From Auanema rhodensis (taxonomy: Eukaryota; Nematoda; Chromadorea; Rhabditida; Rhabditidae), in contig OZ059900.1 of assembly GCA_964057225.1 (NCBI GenBank), positions 13,841,638 through 13,905,637 of the forward strand: 64,000 bases of DNA, given 5' to 3'. The notes under the pieces were generated by a model that ran no database searches, was not told the DNA's origin, and saw nothing but the letters and a program-made list of their open reading frames with translations. Within the stretch, counting starts at the first letter, position 1; each line of letters starts with the position of its first letter. The position numbers and the translations under genes are program-made. Shown piece by piece: positions 28,401 to 42,814 of this stretch.

Positions 28401-30287
28401 GTCAGGGGACAATTCAAGAAACTGAGAGGAGAAGCAGAAAGTTGTGTAAGAACAAATGGATTTTTAGGATCGGCAGACTGCAAAAATAAGAGTAGGTCAT
28501 TAATAAGCAATTATACATACAAAAAATGGATTCCAAATAACAGAATTAGGACATTCTGCTACAATATACTGAAGCATATTTGAAATTATTTCTAAATTAA
28601 CATCCCGCAATCCACAATTACATTCGTCATTTTCTGTATTGTCAGTTTCAGTAACAGAAAATCTGAATTAAACACATTAATTTTATAATTTTTTTTCAAT
28701 CAATATTCACCCTTCATAATTATTTCCGGATATTTCTACTTCCATTTGTTCTGTAAATGACTCAGAACCAGATGTATAATTAACTCCCATTTGATTCGCT
28801 TGCGATTCTTGGCGTTGTGTAAAATTTTCACAATATTTAGGAAGACATGTCTTTTCCTCATCCTAAATTTCAAATTAATATATCGTTTGAAAAAATGATC
28901 TCACCTTTAACATACTTATTTTACAACATAACATATGTGCAGCTCGCCGAGCTAATAATGTATTGAGAGGTAAATACCTCAAAAACCTTGCAAAAAATAC
29001 AAGAAATAGCCTTAAAATACAGTTGTATGACAACTAAAAATTTCAATTGGTCACCTTAAAATAATTTGGTTATCGCGCATTATATCATCCATTTTACGAA
29101 GAAAAAATTCTGTAAATATTTCACATACATCACTTGTGAGGTCCTGCCTTTCAAGAACGCCCAGCTAAATTTTGTTTTTACATATCGTCATCATGTTTAT
29201 CTTACCGTTACAGCTTCTAATGCCAGCGTTGTCATATATATCCACTTATCCCGTAAGTTCTCAAACATAGTAATGTCTTTATTTAAGCTCATTTGGTTTA
29301 AAATTTCTAGCAACATGGAAGAAATCATATTACGATATTCTGAAACAGTTATTGTTAAAAAATTTTCTTCTTGATCGCTTGCCTGAACTAAAACCTTCAT
29401 TTGGTGATTTTTTCGTTCTTATCTGTGGATTGTTTGCTAGAGCAGCAGTTATCTTCATTAACCAAAGAGCTCGAGATGTAGGTATTCTTTAAACAAATTA
29501 GCCTTATATTTTTTACTTCAAACCATACTTGTATTTATATAGCAATGATAACATTTCTTCTCGTCTTCGATTCATACATGGTATGCGTTTGGAAAGTGTT
29601 ACTAATGGTTTACCTCTTGCCAAATCCGTAAACCATTGTTGTCGTTCACGTATCTGTATATTTAAATTTGAAGAATTGAAGTTTGTAACTTCAAGAATTC
29701 CCTACATTTCCTGCAAACACAGCCGAAGGAGGTGCAAACTGAGCTGTACCATCTTTGGACTTTCTTTTTTCTCTTTCATAATTTGTTGTTGCTTCAAAAC
29801 GTTTTTTTACGCACTGAAAGGTTTGTGATAATTTTTATTTTATTTTAGTATTGATTACACATACCACAGCTATGAGACTAGCAGACTTGAATAGCATCTG
29901 ATCCACTTTTTCAACTTTGTCCCGCAAACTGTTTGGTGGAGCATGACCCTGTCGAATTCTTTCGCGCTCACGTTCATAACGATCATTTCGTAAAGTTCCA
30001 ACATGAGAGTCATATTCAAATGATGATACAGGAAACTAAAATATCAACATTTTGATTGAAAAAACATTGTAGTATCTACCATATAACCCCTGGTTAATCT
30101 CGGATTGCTCAAGACATCTTCTTCTTGTTTTAAGTCTTGGGGGTGCACATCTGGTGGTCCTAAAAGATTAAAGCACATGAATCATAGCAAAATTATTGGA
30201 TGAATACTAACCTAATCTATGCTTTCGCAACGGCCTTTTCTCATATGTGATAGAATTCCAGGTATTAACATTAGCACGCATATTCAT
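19471..30287 (-). CDS. dpy-22: Mediator complex subunit 12 (kinase module)
   Basis: Orthologue of C. elegans DPY-22/SOP-1/MDT-12 and human MED12, the kinase-module subunit that activates CDK8 and represses or tunes transcription (Wnt, Ras, Hox outputs). The start is MNMRANVNTW at 30287 and the stop is at 19471. Roughly 45-50 exons encode somewhat under 3,000 residues by eye. The N-terminal Med12 block is diagnostic (EKRPLRKHRLGPPDVHPQD). The LCEWAV-domain signature is near 28030-27950 (IMQWAVSYHREGTYRGAVAA). A long helical middle follows, then a Thr/Ser-rich acidic segment (22770-23000). The last ~720 residues (21740-19471) are Gln, His, Pro and Asn rich, with a polyGln block at 20733-20857 and a second at ~19541-19610. 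Exon boundaries were checked for some exons, not all. Large + strand ORFs across the Gln region are antisense shadows. Confidence 0.95.
19541..19610 (-). repeat. dpy-22: Second polyglutamine tract in dpy-22
   Basis: About 20 Gln codons (mostly CAA), with one His, close to the C-terminus, followed by PPSGPQPPYQPQGHG and the stop. Confidence 0.9.
20733..20857 (-). repeat. dpy-22: CAG/CAA polyglutamine tract in dpy-22
   Basis: About 40 Gln codons of mixed CAG and CAA, broken by one His, in the C-terminal domain. The mixture of codons argues against recent slippage expansion and for selection on the protein tract. Confidence 0.9.
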
Positions 30288-31401
30288 TTTTCTTAGCTTT
30301 TATTTGTATTTATGTATTTATAATAATATTAATATTTCATTCCTGAAAAAAATTTTGATTTTTACACGCTTGATAACTTGAACGATGAAAACGAATCGTT
30401 AAGTTTCTAAAATGCATGAACAGTAAGATGTAAATCTATGAACGAGATGTATATTCTATTATAAATATAATAAAAATCTTTTTAAAGAATCAATCATTTA
30501 ATTGTTTTTGAGTAAATGAGTTTACAATGGTTCCTATTCATTAAAAAGATGAGGGAAAAAATGTTTTCAAACAAAAAAAAAACAGTTTCTTAGATGTTTA
30601 AAGGTCATGATGACATTCTCGAAGCAAAATATCGATTTAGTGAAGATATAATCATAAGATAGCAGAGAGCAAATTTTACAGAAATAAGTAGAAAAAATGA
30701 GTCATACCGAATGGAAAACATAAAAATGTATAGATTTCTTATGAATATTATCAGAGATAATTTAATTTGAAATGGTTGACATTTCTCGCGCTCATTACTG
30801 TGCGTCATTTAAGCGCGCCGCGTCATTCATAGTGCGCACTTTGAGGTGGGCGCATTTGCGGTGCTGACTCATCATTAGTCATTAGAATGTACCGGCTTTT
30901 TTAGATATTCGGAAAAAAGTAGGCATAAACAATGGATAGAAGAATACTACAAAAGAAAAAGAGATAGTAAGAAAAATTTTGGTTCTCACATCATGAATGT
31001 TTTTTTTTGTTCCGCAGACATATATTGTGTTTCACAACAAACTAAAACAAACATTGTGATATGATATTCATATGGGAATCTTGATGAGACAGGCATTTTA
31101 CTATTCTTATTCAAGATAGTGAGTATCAAATCTTTACTATATATATCATATCTTAACATTTTTTTCTAAATTATATGCAGAGTATGTAGGCGTTATAGCA
31201 TACGACAGTTATCTTTGATTCTTTTCACATTTGCATATTTACTGAACTAAATGCATTGAAATCAGTTTAAACTGAATATGCAACAAATGAATAATAAAAG
31301 TGCGTAGTTACCATTTCAAAAGAAGATATAGTCGCTATGACAAGACGTTATTAGTGATTCCGTGAAAAAAGTAATTCTTCACTTCATTTCTTCTGCTGCA
31401 T
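30288..31401. other. Divergent promoter region, dpy-22 / 7TM receptor
   Basis: 1.1 kb between divergent genes. The main feature is a short CpG-rich patch at 30787-30880, described separately. The rest is AT-rich, with no ORF I would support. Confidence 0.5.
30787..30881. promoter_or_regulatory. CpG-rich patch with AP-1-like inverted repeat
   Basis: About 95 bp with many CpGs (TCGCGC, GCGCGCCGCGTC, GTGCGCAC), two copies of GCGTCATT, and TGACTCA at 30865-30871. The latter forms a TGACT/AGTCA inverted repeat with 30877-30881. It lies ~0.5 kb upstream of the dpy-22 start, so a core promoter or bZIP-type site is a reasonable inference. Confidence 0.4.
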
Positions 31402-33200
31402 ATGGTTGCTGGCACTATCTGGTTATCGAATACATTTTTTTATACACTTTTTTTTTATTTTATTTCCACTATAAACTCAGCTCCGTGTATATGTGAGAAT
31501 GATAGAACAGTTCTATGCACATTCGAGGTGTGTTAATAATTTTGATATCAAAATAAATTCAAAATGTTACAGATCAATGATGGCATTCTTAGATCGGACA
31601 ACTGTTTATGTGGCGCAGGCTTCGAGAAAGTTTTTGAAACTAGCGGTCTTAATGTGATTGTACAATGCAAACAAATAAATGGTAACAGTAAAGTAGTATA
31701 AAAAATAAGAAAAGTTTATAACAGAAGAAGAAAAACAAAGTGAAGCAAAGTTAAAACAAGCTGGGTTAATGAGATGTTACGCAAATTCTATGGATAAAAC
31801 TTGGGAAGATATTACAAAAGTAAATAATGTCATCGATATGTTTAATTAACTTTTTTTCTCAAAATAGTATTTGCTGATAGCTGGCGGAGCTTGGATAGTA
31901 CTATGGTGTATTGCATCTATACTAATCAACATTATGCATAAGTATTATATTTTTTATCAGTAATATTGTCATTTCTTTATTCGAAACTTGCAGAAATAAA
32001 GGGCATCATCGATACCTACAGTTTTTTCAAGAGCTTTTTATCATTATTTTGATTATAGCAATTTGTGGTGTTAACCGCTTTTTTCCCGAAAAACAGGTAG
32101 ATAAACCAAATATCTGCAAGACAAAATAGTACTGTTTTAGCTTATTTGTAAAATAATAACTATTGTAAGCCATTTCTTTATGGTTTCAGCAGCAACAGCT
32201 TTTTTTCTGGAAGCAATTTTTGCTCATTCGTAAGCTATTTTCTCATAAATCATAATAAATGATTAACACAAATATTAAAAACGAATATTGATTATAGGAT
32301 GATTCAAGGAAGTTCAAAGAAGAACGGAAAGTTACCTGTATTTTTTAATTACATTATACCTCTAATCTTACCTGCTTTACCTGCTGGACTCACATACTAT
32401 TTTGAGAAGGATAACTACGGTAGCAGTCTGATACAGTATGTCTCATGTTTGATTCATTTTTCTAACTTCTAAATGCAGCTGTTTTGTTTCATTAACGCAA
32501 CATATGATGTGGGGCTTTGTAATACCAACATGGATATTAATTTCTGCGGCTATAGTGAAAGCGCAATTAGGATGCTTGTCATGTGATAAAACAAATAAAG
32601 ATCAGAATGAAGCACAGTGCTTTTGGGCAAAGTAAAACAATTTGAATATATGATTGCTAAAAATAATTTCATTTATTAGGCGATCATCTAAATCTCTAAG
32701 TATCGTTGCTGGAGGACTTTTCTCAATTTGGCTGTTAACAATGCATGCAATTGATCAATATGTAAGCATTTATTTCGAAAAAAATAACATAAAATATTTT
32801 ATTAAAGGTTATTTATCTGTTTATTATTGACTTTGTTCTCTGCTTTCTATATGGACCTATTTTATTTATTTGCCACACATTTTGCCATGAAAATGTAAGA
32901 AAGCTTAATTTTAACACAGAATTAATGTAATTGAAGACCTGTAAAAAATGGGAAAAACCTGGCTGTTTTGGGCGAATGTACTACATATGTCCAATTCAAA
33001 AATCTGAAGTTATTATTAAAACAGAAATTGTATACACCTCTAATCCTGATAATGTTCCTGAAGTGAGTTATTTACTAATATGATAGGTTTTAAGTAATTT
33101 TATTAAGCTAAAGCAAACAACTAACCAGGCAGGCAGACCTTCGAGAGGTTATCAATCTTCTCCTATGGTCTGGGGATTATTTACATTTTCGAATTATTGA
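31402..33200 (+). CDS. Compact adhesion/secretin-like (class B) 7TM receptor
   Basis: Twelve exons (31402-31527, 31573-31681, 31725-31819, 31868-31941, 31994-32096, 32141-32229, 32298-32435, 32479-32631, 32680-32761, 32808-32894, 32937-33062, 33129-33200) join to 417 residues with consistent phase. A signal peptide (MVAGTIWLSN... to TINSA) is followed by a ~90-residue Cys-rich extracellular part (PCICEND, CLCGAGFEK). Seven hydrophobic segments follow. TM3 starts with the disulfide Cys (LICKIITIVSHFF). ECL2 through TM5 reads CFVSLTQHMMWGFVIPTWIL, like the C-W...WaFvgP pattern of adhesion and secretin receptors. TM7 is LCFLYGPILFICHTF. There is no obvious GPS/GAIN cleavage site and no long adhesion ectodomain. 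The ligand is unknown. No reading frame over 60 codons covers it, so it is easily missed. It ends 171 bp from the convergent arginase gene. Confidence 0.8.
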
Positions 33201-33371
33201 AAAGATTTTACAGATTAATGATTCTCAACATACTACAGCACAAAGTTTCTATTCTTGGTTAATGGATCCGTACTCAAATGAAAATATACTTTTCAATCGT
33301 TCGAGATAAAATATTTTAATACAGACTACAACAGTTTATTGATTGTGGAATGTTATATGAAATAAAGTGTA

Positions 33372-34695
33372 TCAACCGTATATTTTCTTATTGCTTTCCA
33401 ATTGGAATGCTTTAGTTGAATATATAATATCTATCAATGTGCCCACCAATTTCTCACTGAAAACAGAAATATGTCTGTATGTAACGGAAAACGACTTACC
33501 TTGTCTTTGATGAATCATCTCGTTCAGGAAGAAATTCAACAATTTCTGTAGCAATCAATTTACTTAAATCTAACTTTGATAACGCCTTCATGAAATGAAG
33601 AGCATTAATCCCATTATCTTCAGGAGTTCCTACAGCAGGTGCAAATTCAGTGTCAAAGCCATCAATATCAATTGACATTCCAAACCCAATAGTGTTTCTC
33701 AAATAAGGACAATGTATACGTTATACCAGTTGAAGAAAAAACCTATTAACGATGTTATATGCCTCTGCCATAACATCTTGTATTCCTCGTTTCATGATTT
33801 CCTCCATATAAAAAACTCGGATTCCCAATTTTTGAATCAATTCCTGTATAGAAATTATAAATAATTTCAACACAAAAAAATTATTGAACTTTTGTCCTGA
33901 TAATGACAATTAAACGTGAATGAATGATAAGAATTATAAACGAAAAACCAGACGTACTATCTATCATTTTGATATTCTATTGCATATACATCAAAAGCAA
34001 ACTAACTTTTTCTGGAGCTTCATAACTTCTTATTCCAACCATACACATATTTTCAGGTTTGATCTTTGTTTTGAATCCTTCGATAGATGATAAGTCGTGA
34101 TCCCCGTGTCCTAATATGTGTGCAACTGGCATTCCATGAACATTTCCGGAAGGCGTTGAGTCAGGTGTGTGAGCATCCTATTGATTCATATATTAAAACG
34201 AAATAGCAACCTAATATTATTGTACCATGTGAGCATCAACCCAAATGAGACCAATATCTCCTTTGTGGCGTACGGCAGACGATACACCACTCCATGTCCC
34301 AATGGCACAACTGTGATCACCTCCTAAAACCAAAGTCTCTGGATTCGATTCAATTGATTTTCTTGTTACTGCTGCCAGTTCTTGACAAGTCTGAAAATAG
34401 GTTTTTAATTCATTTGTTCAAGATTTTGCATGTCTTACTTTCAAAACGCCAGGAAGAGCTGCAGCATGTCGTCCAGTCACTGTTTCTTCAATGATAGACT
34501 CCCAACGTATTGGAAAAGGTTTGTTTTGCAGAAAAGATGAGTTTTTAAGAATTTTGACGGCCTTTTCACATCCTAAATGTCTGGAAAGAAAAGGTATATG
34601 CAAGAAATGCTAATATAAACATACCGTCCAGCATTTCCATTAGCACAGCCAATAACAGAAAGGGTTCGGGTAGCACACAATATTGACAATCTCAT
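33372..34695 (-). CDS. Arginase (ureohydrolase family)
   Basis: Predicted Mn-dependent hydrolysis of L-arginine to ornithine and urea. Exons 34625-34695, 34439-34580, 34226-34390, 34007-34177, 33743-33843, 33500-33697 and 33372-33456 give 310 residues, the normal size. The three metal-binding signatures are intact: GGDHSCAIGTW, VDAHMDAHTPDSTPSGNVHG and MSIDIDGFDTEFAPAVGTP. Substrate-loop context (NVHGMP) and EIVEFLPERD match arginase better than agmatinase. There is no clear signal peptide; the N-terminus (MRLSILCATRTLSVIGC) could be a weak mitochondrial presequence or just the first beta strand. It probably corresponds to the X-linked C. elegans arginase T21F4.1. The tail KKIYG ends 171 bp from the neighbouring receptor stop. 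Confidence 0.92.
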
Positions 34696-35687
34696 TGTTT
34701 TTGCTAAAATAAATAGAAACAATGTTTTAAAAAATCAAAGCAATACATGATAAATTTGAAGTTATCCTACCTTAGTAGATAAAATAAAAAATACACATGG
34801 AACACATTTGTTATATTTAACGGTAATAAATCATTATATCTTGAAGAAGAACCAAACTGGTTTTTCTCAAATATAATTCAGTCAAGCAAACTTCAAAAAT
34901 AGAAAATACGTTGTATGAATGTGATTGCAAGAAAATCTTCAAACTTCCAGCATGTATCAAAAAAAAGACATATAATGATGTCAAGGACCTAAATCTTTTG
35001 TTTAAATACCAAATAGACAGTTGTAAAAAAATAGGCCATAAATTCTAATAGGTTAGAGTAATATATATATATATATAGCCATTTGTAATTATTGAAAATG
35101 ATTAACGATAATGAAACATATATTTTTATTAGGATCTTATAAAATAGCAAAATGATAGTAATCATGGCAGTAATCATGACAGTTATGCTGTTGGAAACAT
35201 TCCATTATCAGATCATAGTTTTTATTAATATTATTTTGCAGATAAATGATGAGAAATTGCCCACACCCTTTTCCGAGAAAGCATTTGTTTCTAAATTGGT
35301 TGGTACTTGCAAAGTTTGTAGGTTGTTGGTAGAACTACTTATATACATTGAATTTGTTGTAGTACATGTATACTCGTTACAATTCCCATTTTCATTTTAC
35401 TCGAAGTTAGAACAAAACAGCTGTATACACAAAACGTTTATAAAAAAGTGAACTATAGCTTAAAAATTATAAATTAAAATCACAACCAGTTTTTAAAATC
35501 TTCTAAATCATTACGTATTAGCTTCAAAAAATCTTGGAATTTTCATTTGATTTTTCAGCAGCACATATTTACAGACAACATTATTACGCAGAACCAAAAA
35601 AAAAGTTTTCATAGAGTAATAAATAAATGAGATGACATTCATAAGATGGAACATTTGTAACAGCACATGATTTTCGGAATTTCCTTT
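34696..35687. other. Intergenic region
   Basis: About 1 kb between arginase and mtm-9 (both -), so it holds the arginase promoter. It includes a (TA)n run near 35057 and a 99-codon + strand ORF (35152-35451) with no domain and no splice context, which I do not accept as a gene. Confidence 0.5.
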
Positions 35688-38017
35688 TCACATAGCCAAA
35701 GGATGTGTTTTTGAAACTTTCGAATCTTTCACTATTTCAACCAGTTGTCTGTAAATTAATGTAAGTCTTGAAACACACTAGAGCTACATTACCTTCGCAA
35801 AATGGCTGCTTTAGTCATAAGTTCTTTTTCTTTTGTTTTCCAGTGCTCATAGGTGCTTTTCAAGTTATCAACCTCTGCCCAACTCTTTTGCCAACGGAAA
35901 AACAGCCTATCCCACACTTTCTGAAAGAATGAAGAATGTTTGATATAAATTATATTTTACTTACAAAGCATTGAGGCAAAATTGATGGCCAAATAACACC
36001 TTTAACCGGATGATAACCAACATTCACAAAAGATAAAAATACTTCTGGATTATTAATGTACGACCATAATGACACTGTGCGCTCTTTGACTTTTTTTGTT
36101 TTCTTTTCTTTCTCGTTGCATCCAAGAAAAGAGCCAAATTCACTGGCATATGCGTGTTCAAAAAGAAATAGCAACAAGTGTTCGTCAAATTCGAAGGCGC
36201 TCGGATACTGATGCATCAGCTGTCAAATACATTTATGTGTTTCAATAAAACCAATGATTTCACACCTCATAGACTGCATTCAAAAAGCAAAGAAAAACGG
36301 GACTTTCATTTCTTCCAGTAACGGCTCCTTGAGCATAGCAACTATGTGCATTCCGCAATTGAAAAGGATGACCAGCAGTAATCCATTCTCTTTCGATCAG
36401 AGATTGGAATCTGAACTTTTCTCTTAATTTTCTTAAAGTCATCGATAAATCAATACCCTCTCACAGTGCGTGCATCTGGATCAAGAATTAATTGAGCTAA
36501 AGAAGTGGCAGCTAAAGTAGTATCTAAACCATCACCTCCATGTACCAAAACAGGAACAGCTACAAATAAATAAATACAGGATAGGTCGGACAGAATTCAG
36601 ATGAAAATTAAATGTTAGTAAAAAAATTTGGCTTTAAATTACGATGACATTTTAATGGATAGCAATGAATGCAGCGCTTGTTGAAAAAGTTTGAAAAGAT
36701 CACCTGGAGTCCCTTCGCATTCAACACATTGAGCTACGTTAGCAGCAGCAGTGAGAAAATCCATAACTGATTGTTGCCACAGCGATTGATTTACCCGTGC
36801 TTGGAACTTATCCGAACTAATAGTAGGATCATTGCAAACTAGAATTTACTTGCGTAATAAGCATCTAGAATAAATCCACTCACCTTCTACAATTCTTGTT
36901 AAAGCATCCTTGATTTCATTAACTCTAGGACATGGACACGTAACATAGCGCCATTGAGAATAAAATTGGACAGATTCGAATCCTCCGCCTTTTCCTTTAG
37001 ATGCAATTGCAACAGACTTTTGCCTAGTATCAATGACTATGCCTTTAGACACACTAACCAGTGAATTGAGAATAGACTCATCTTCACGGCAACGTCGGTT
37101 AGTGGGCCCAATCAATGGCTGTCCACACCGGAACACACATGACTGCAATTTTGTCAATGAATTTCAAACAAAATACGAGTTTACTTTAGTTTTTGGATGA
37201 TAATAGCTCAATACAGGAAAACGGGATCCATCACGAAATGTAGCACTGATTCTAAGATAATCGTCACCTATACCTCTAGGTACAATCACTTTTTCAGGAT
37301 ATGATGAACAAACCTGCATCAAGCAGCATGAATACAGAATAAAAATTGTTCTTACTTGAAAATTTGAATTAACTGAACTAATTCTAAAAGCATCACCACT
37401 AAGCAATTTCAAACGAGCAAATTCCTGTTCAATATCAAATGCATTCCATCCATCATCTAGTATTTTGAATGGACATTGATAATAAAATGGATAGTCATGA
37501 TCGCAACCATCTAAAAATAGGTTTTACTAAACTTTTGAAACATTTACAAACATATATTTGAGAGCGTTTCAATAGATAACTTGGCAGCTTGGCAATTGTC
37601 AAAATTAGGCACTTCGAAAACAATTATCTGAACATGGAAGAAAACAGTTTTTAGACAAAAATACAATACTACCAAAAAGTTTTTCAGTTTCAAAGTGAGC
37701 AAACATCCACGCGACGGTTGATCTTTGACAATCAGCTCACTAGTAACTCTATCTACGGTTCTGTGCAAAAGCTAAAACATTTTGTTTGAAATATACACGT
37801 ATACATGTGACTACCATAAATTCTTCTGAATGTGCATTATTACTTTGTGAAAATATCAAATGATGACCTTAAATTATAATTCATTTTCATGATCACGTAA
37901 AATAATATTCTGTAACATACTTAATATAGCCAAAGATCCAGATTGATTCTGTCGAGGACCTTTTATCATAACCACATCATCAACTCTTGGAATCTTGATT
38001 GCTTCTGAGAGTTCCAT
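35688..38017 (-). CDS. mtm-9: Myotubularin-related protein 9 homologue, catalytically inactive
   Basis: Pseudophosphatase partner of MTM-6-type myotubularins in PI3P control and endocytosis. Thirteen exons start at MELSEAIKIPRVDDVV (human MTMR9 begins very similarly) and end HPLAM. The PH-GRAM domain includes HHLIFSQSNN and EVPNFDNCQAAKLS. The phosphatase-like core includes TFRDGSRFPVLSYYHPKT, RCGQPLIGPTNRRCREDE and GKGGGFESVQFYSQWR. The position of the CX5R active site reads VPVLVHGGDGLDTTLA, with no catalytic Cys or Arg, as in MTMR9. It continues with LIEREWITAGHPFQLR, LFEHAYASEFGSFLG and a C-terminal helical segment (ENLKST-like coiled coil). An acceptor (GAAACAG) lies 21 nt before the start, consistent with trans-splicing. 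C. elegans mtm-9 is, to my knowledge, autosomal (chromosome V), unlike its neighbours here. Confidence 0.94.
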
Positions 38018-38834
38018 ATCAATCTCAGAAATATGGATCTGTTTCGGGAATTATCAAAAGTAATATGAATGAGTTGAAAAATAGCAAACAAAAAACAATA
38101 AACTCAATATCCCTGCGTGCTAGGACCAATTTTGTATTATTTTTACTCAACGTGCTATGAATGCGACTGACATTTTTAATTAAACAACTATACACTTTTT
38201 ATAGTATAAAAATGGAAAAATATTATTATATCTATAAAAAAATAATAATATTTGCAAATTTTGAAGACGAGTCTTGCTAATTAGATATGTAGATATAAGT
38301 ATCTAGATTTACTCTATTTCAAGCTTTATGGATTTGGATATAAGGCGCTCTAGTGCTAATTAACTCTCCAACGAAAGCATCAAAATTTCAGTTGTACATT
38401 AGTATTGCATTTTTCGAGAAGAAAAGTTGATAGCATATCGTTATCAACAAAGATTGATTATAAAAATGAGCGAAAGTAAAATAATTTTAAAAATAAAAGA
38501 GCCAAACGAGTTATGCATAAGTAATTTAAGCTATATAGTAATAGGATATTGTAATGTTCGTTAACGAATTTCATTGTAACACACTTTTTATCATGAGCAG
38601 CTTTCTAGTTATTTTGTTTGAGATAAACATAAAATGTATTGAAAAATGTAATTATATGTTTTTAACAAATATATAATTAAGAAAAGAATTATATTCCTCA
38701 TAAATATAAATGGTAGATCTCTTTATTTATGAATTTTCTTATAAGAAAACAATCGAGATGATTTATTCGTTTAACTAATGCAAAAACATGTAATACAATT
38801 GTTGTTGCTTCTTTATCATGAAATTTGCGGTTTT
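38018..38834. other. Intergenic region
   Basis: About 0.8 kb of very AT-rich DNA between two - strand genes: the mtm-9 promoter side and the 3' flank of the small peptide gene. AATAAA-like sequences are present (for example near 38095 on +), but nothing else. Confidence 0.45.
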
Positions 38835-39128
38835 CTAGACGAAAGTTGCACATAGCTTCCATCTGCACGGCAATGGTTGGTAGTCTAATAAAAACAGTAC
38901 TGGAAACATTGTTATGTAAAACTTACCTGAGCCTGCGCGCATAGAACGACGAAGAACTGTGTAAGAAGGTGCTGGTTCTTCAGCTATTTTTCTCATATTA
39001 TTATAGTAATTTGTCTATAATAACCAGAACAGTATTTGTCATCATGAAAATCTTACAAATATTTCAGCTGGTAAAGCGGATCCCGCAGATAGCAGTAAGA
39101 AAAACGAAAACATAGTATACCACAGCAT
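38835..39128 (-). CDS. Small secreted peptide precursor (candidate neuropeptide)
   Basis: Three exons (39057-39128, 38927-39014, 38835-38884) with canonical GT/AG introns give a 69-residue protein. It starts MLWYTMFSFFLLLSAGSA, a clear signal peptide, followed by LPAEIF. A ~20-residue spacer (NYYNNMRKIAEEPAPSYTVL) leads to a dibasic RR site. The remaining 22 residues begin SMRAGSDYQPLP and end in CRWKLCATFV plus stop, with two Cys that can close a six-residue ring. There is no C-terminal Gly, so no amidation is expected. This architecture (signal, spacer, dibasic cleavage, short cyclic peptide) is that of a neuropeptide or hormone precursor. The C-x-W-K-x-C spacing resembles the urotensin-II core, but homology is not claimed. 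It is too short and too split to show up as one ORF. Confidence 0.68.
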
Positions 39129-40893
39129 TTTAATTTGAAAGAGCACTTCTGAAAATATAGTGACTATTTAGATGAAGCAGAAGCTGAAGAACAATTGAAA
39201 ATTTCATTCTAAAAAAATTATATAACTCGAGGCAAACAAATTGAGGACAAATAAGTAATAAAAAAGATATATAACTCCTCACACTGGCTTTTGTATCAAA
39301 CATTAAACTTCAAAGCGTGGGCTTTTTTCAAACAGCCGATGATGACATATCATTTGAATTATTCAAATCTAATTAATCTGATGAAGACTATATTGAATAG
39401 ATCTGAAGCTGATTGACAGCAAAATCTAAGAATGTTAATAATTTTTTCCAGAGTGAGAAATTGTAATACTAAAATTGTTTTTTTCTTTCTCAGAAAAAAA
39501 ATAAATTAATGCTTTAAGTTCAAACTATAACGCAAAGCTTGTAAATATTGAAATTAATTTAGAGTCAACAATATTTAAGTTTAGATTTTTATGATATATT
39601 AACATTTATCTCATGCTGACATGATGTGACAGAAATTTGAATTTGTTGAATCCGGAACGTGAATATACTTTGATTATTACATTCTGAAAAGATAGAATTT
39701 GAAAGTAAGGGTCTGAATTGAAGTGTGTGGGTTAGCTATTCAAGCATTTGCAAAATCTCGCTATGCTTACAATCTTAACAGCTTTAAACTGGCATTTCAA
39801 TATAAAAAGAGGTAAATTCTTATATTTCTGAGAACGTCCACCTCTGTAACCATCATTCAGAAATCTCATTTCAAAAAGCCATGCGAGATTTGAAAGATTT
39901 CAGATGTTCATTATTACCATATTACAACATTCAAACGAATAACGTTGCTTGAACGAGTAATGCTTTTTATTTGTTTTTTGTTTGAATATACACTAGTAGG
40001 TGTACACTTTATCCTCTATCTTAGGTACTTTTTCGAAATAGGGTACAGAAAATAACACAGATAGATCTGAATATTTTATTGAATTGCCAATATACAACTA
40101 TAATTATAATTAACAAAAATAATACATATATTGATAAATAAATAGATTAGATCCATAAACGTTTGATCTTTTATATTTGTAATTATTTCATTATAATTAA
40201 ACTTTTCATGTTAATTGGTGATTCAGTTTTGTAAGCGAATATAGATTAAAAATATTCTCCTCTATAACCTTTTTAAATCAAAGTCTAGTGAGAGTAAATG
40301 ATAAGAATCGAGAGAAAGAAAGAAAGAGAGAGATTAGAAAAGATGTAAAAAGGGAAGATGATTATTTAATCAACATAGATAAGAAAATTCAAACAGTTTG
40401 GTAGTGTTGTCCTTTTTCAATCAGCCGAAACTTTAAAGAATTGAGTAATTTCATTCATTATTCCACATTTTCTGAAAGCAACCGCTAAAGTTATATTCAT
40501 TCATTTTAAAGAAGTGTACCGGAATAGTCAAAAACCATTTACATGGAGCATTAAGCTGTTTGCACTTCACACACTTTATAACATCATTTTATCAGCAAAA
40601 TTACTTTTGTTGCATCACCAATCCTTTTCCCTTCTCGATTGCCTTTTCCTTGCGTTGAATTCTATTCTTTTCATATAACATTGATCGGTCACAATTATTT
40701 GTCGAAGATATATTGTGTTGACATTAGCATTTTGTGAATTGGAAAATCAAAAAATACTTCAGTTTAAATATATTCTATCATATAGTTTTATCAAATTAAC
40801 AATATTCTGCTACCTCTCTTTAGATTTATTCAATGATAAAACCTTTTATACTTTTGATTTTAATATCTTTTGTTTCTATTTGCTTATTTCCAG
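39129..40893. other. Divergent promoter region, peptide gene / sgk
   Basis: 1.8 kb of AT-rich DNA between divergent genes. It holds the promoters of the peptide precursor and the SGK kinase. A GA-rich stretch lies at about 40300-40360. No RNA gene or transposon seen. Confidence 0.5.

Positions 40894-42814
<1,921 letters not shown>

Noticed and set aside
29066-29374. 102-codon + strand ORF inside the dpy-22 region
   Set aside because: Antisense to well-supported MED12 exons and their short introns.
35152-35451. 99-codon + strand ORF between arginase and mtm-9
   Set aside because: Hydrophobic AT-driven reading frame with no family resemblance and no upstream acceptor; length is within chance for this base composition.
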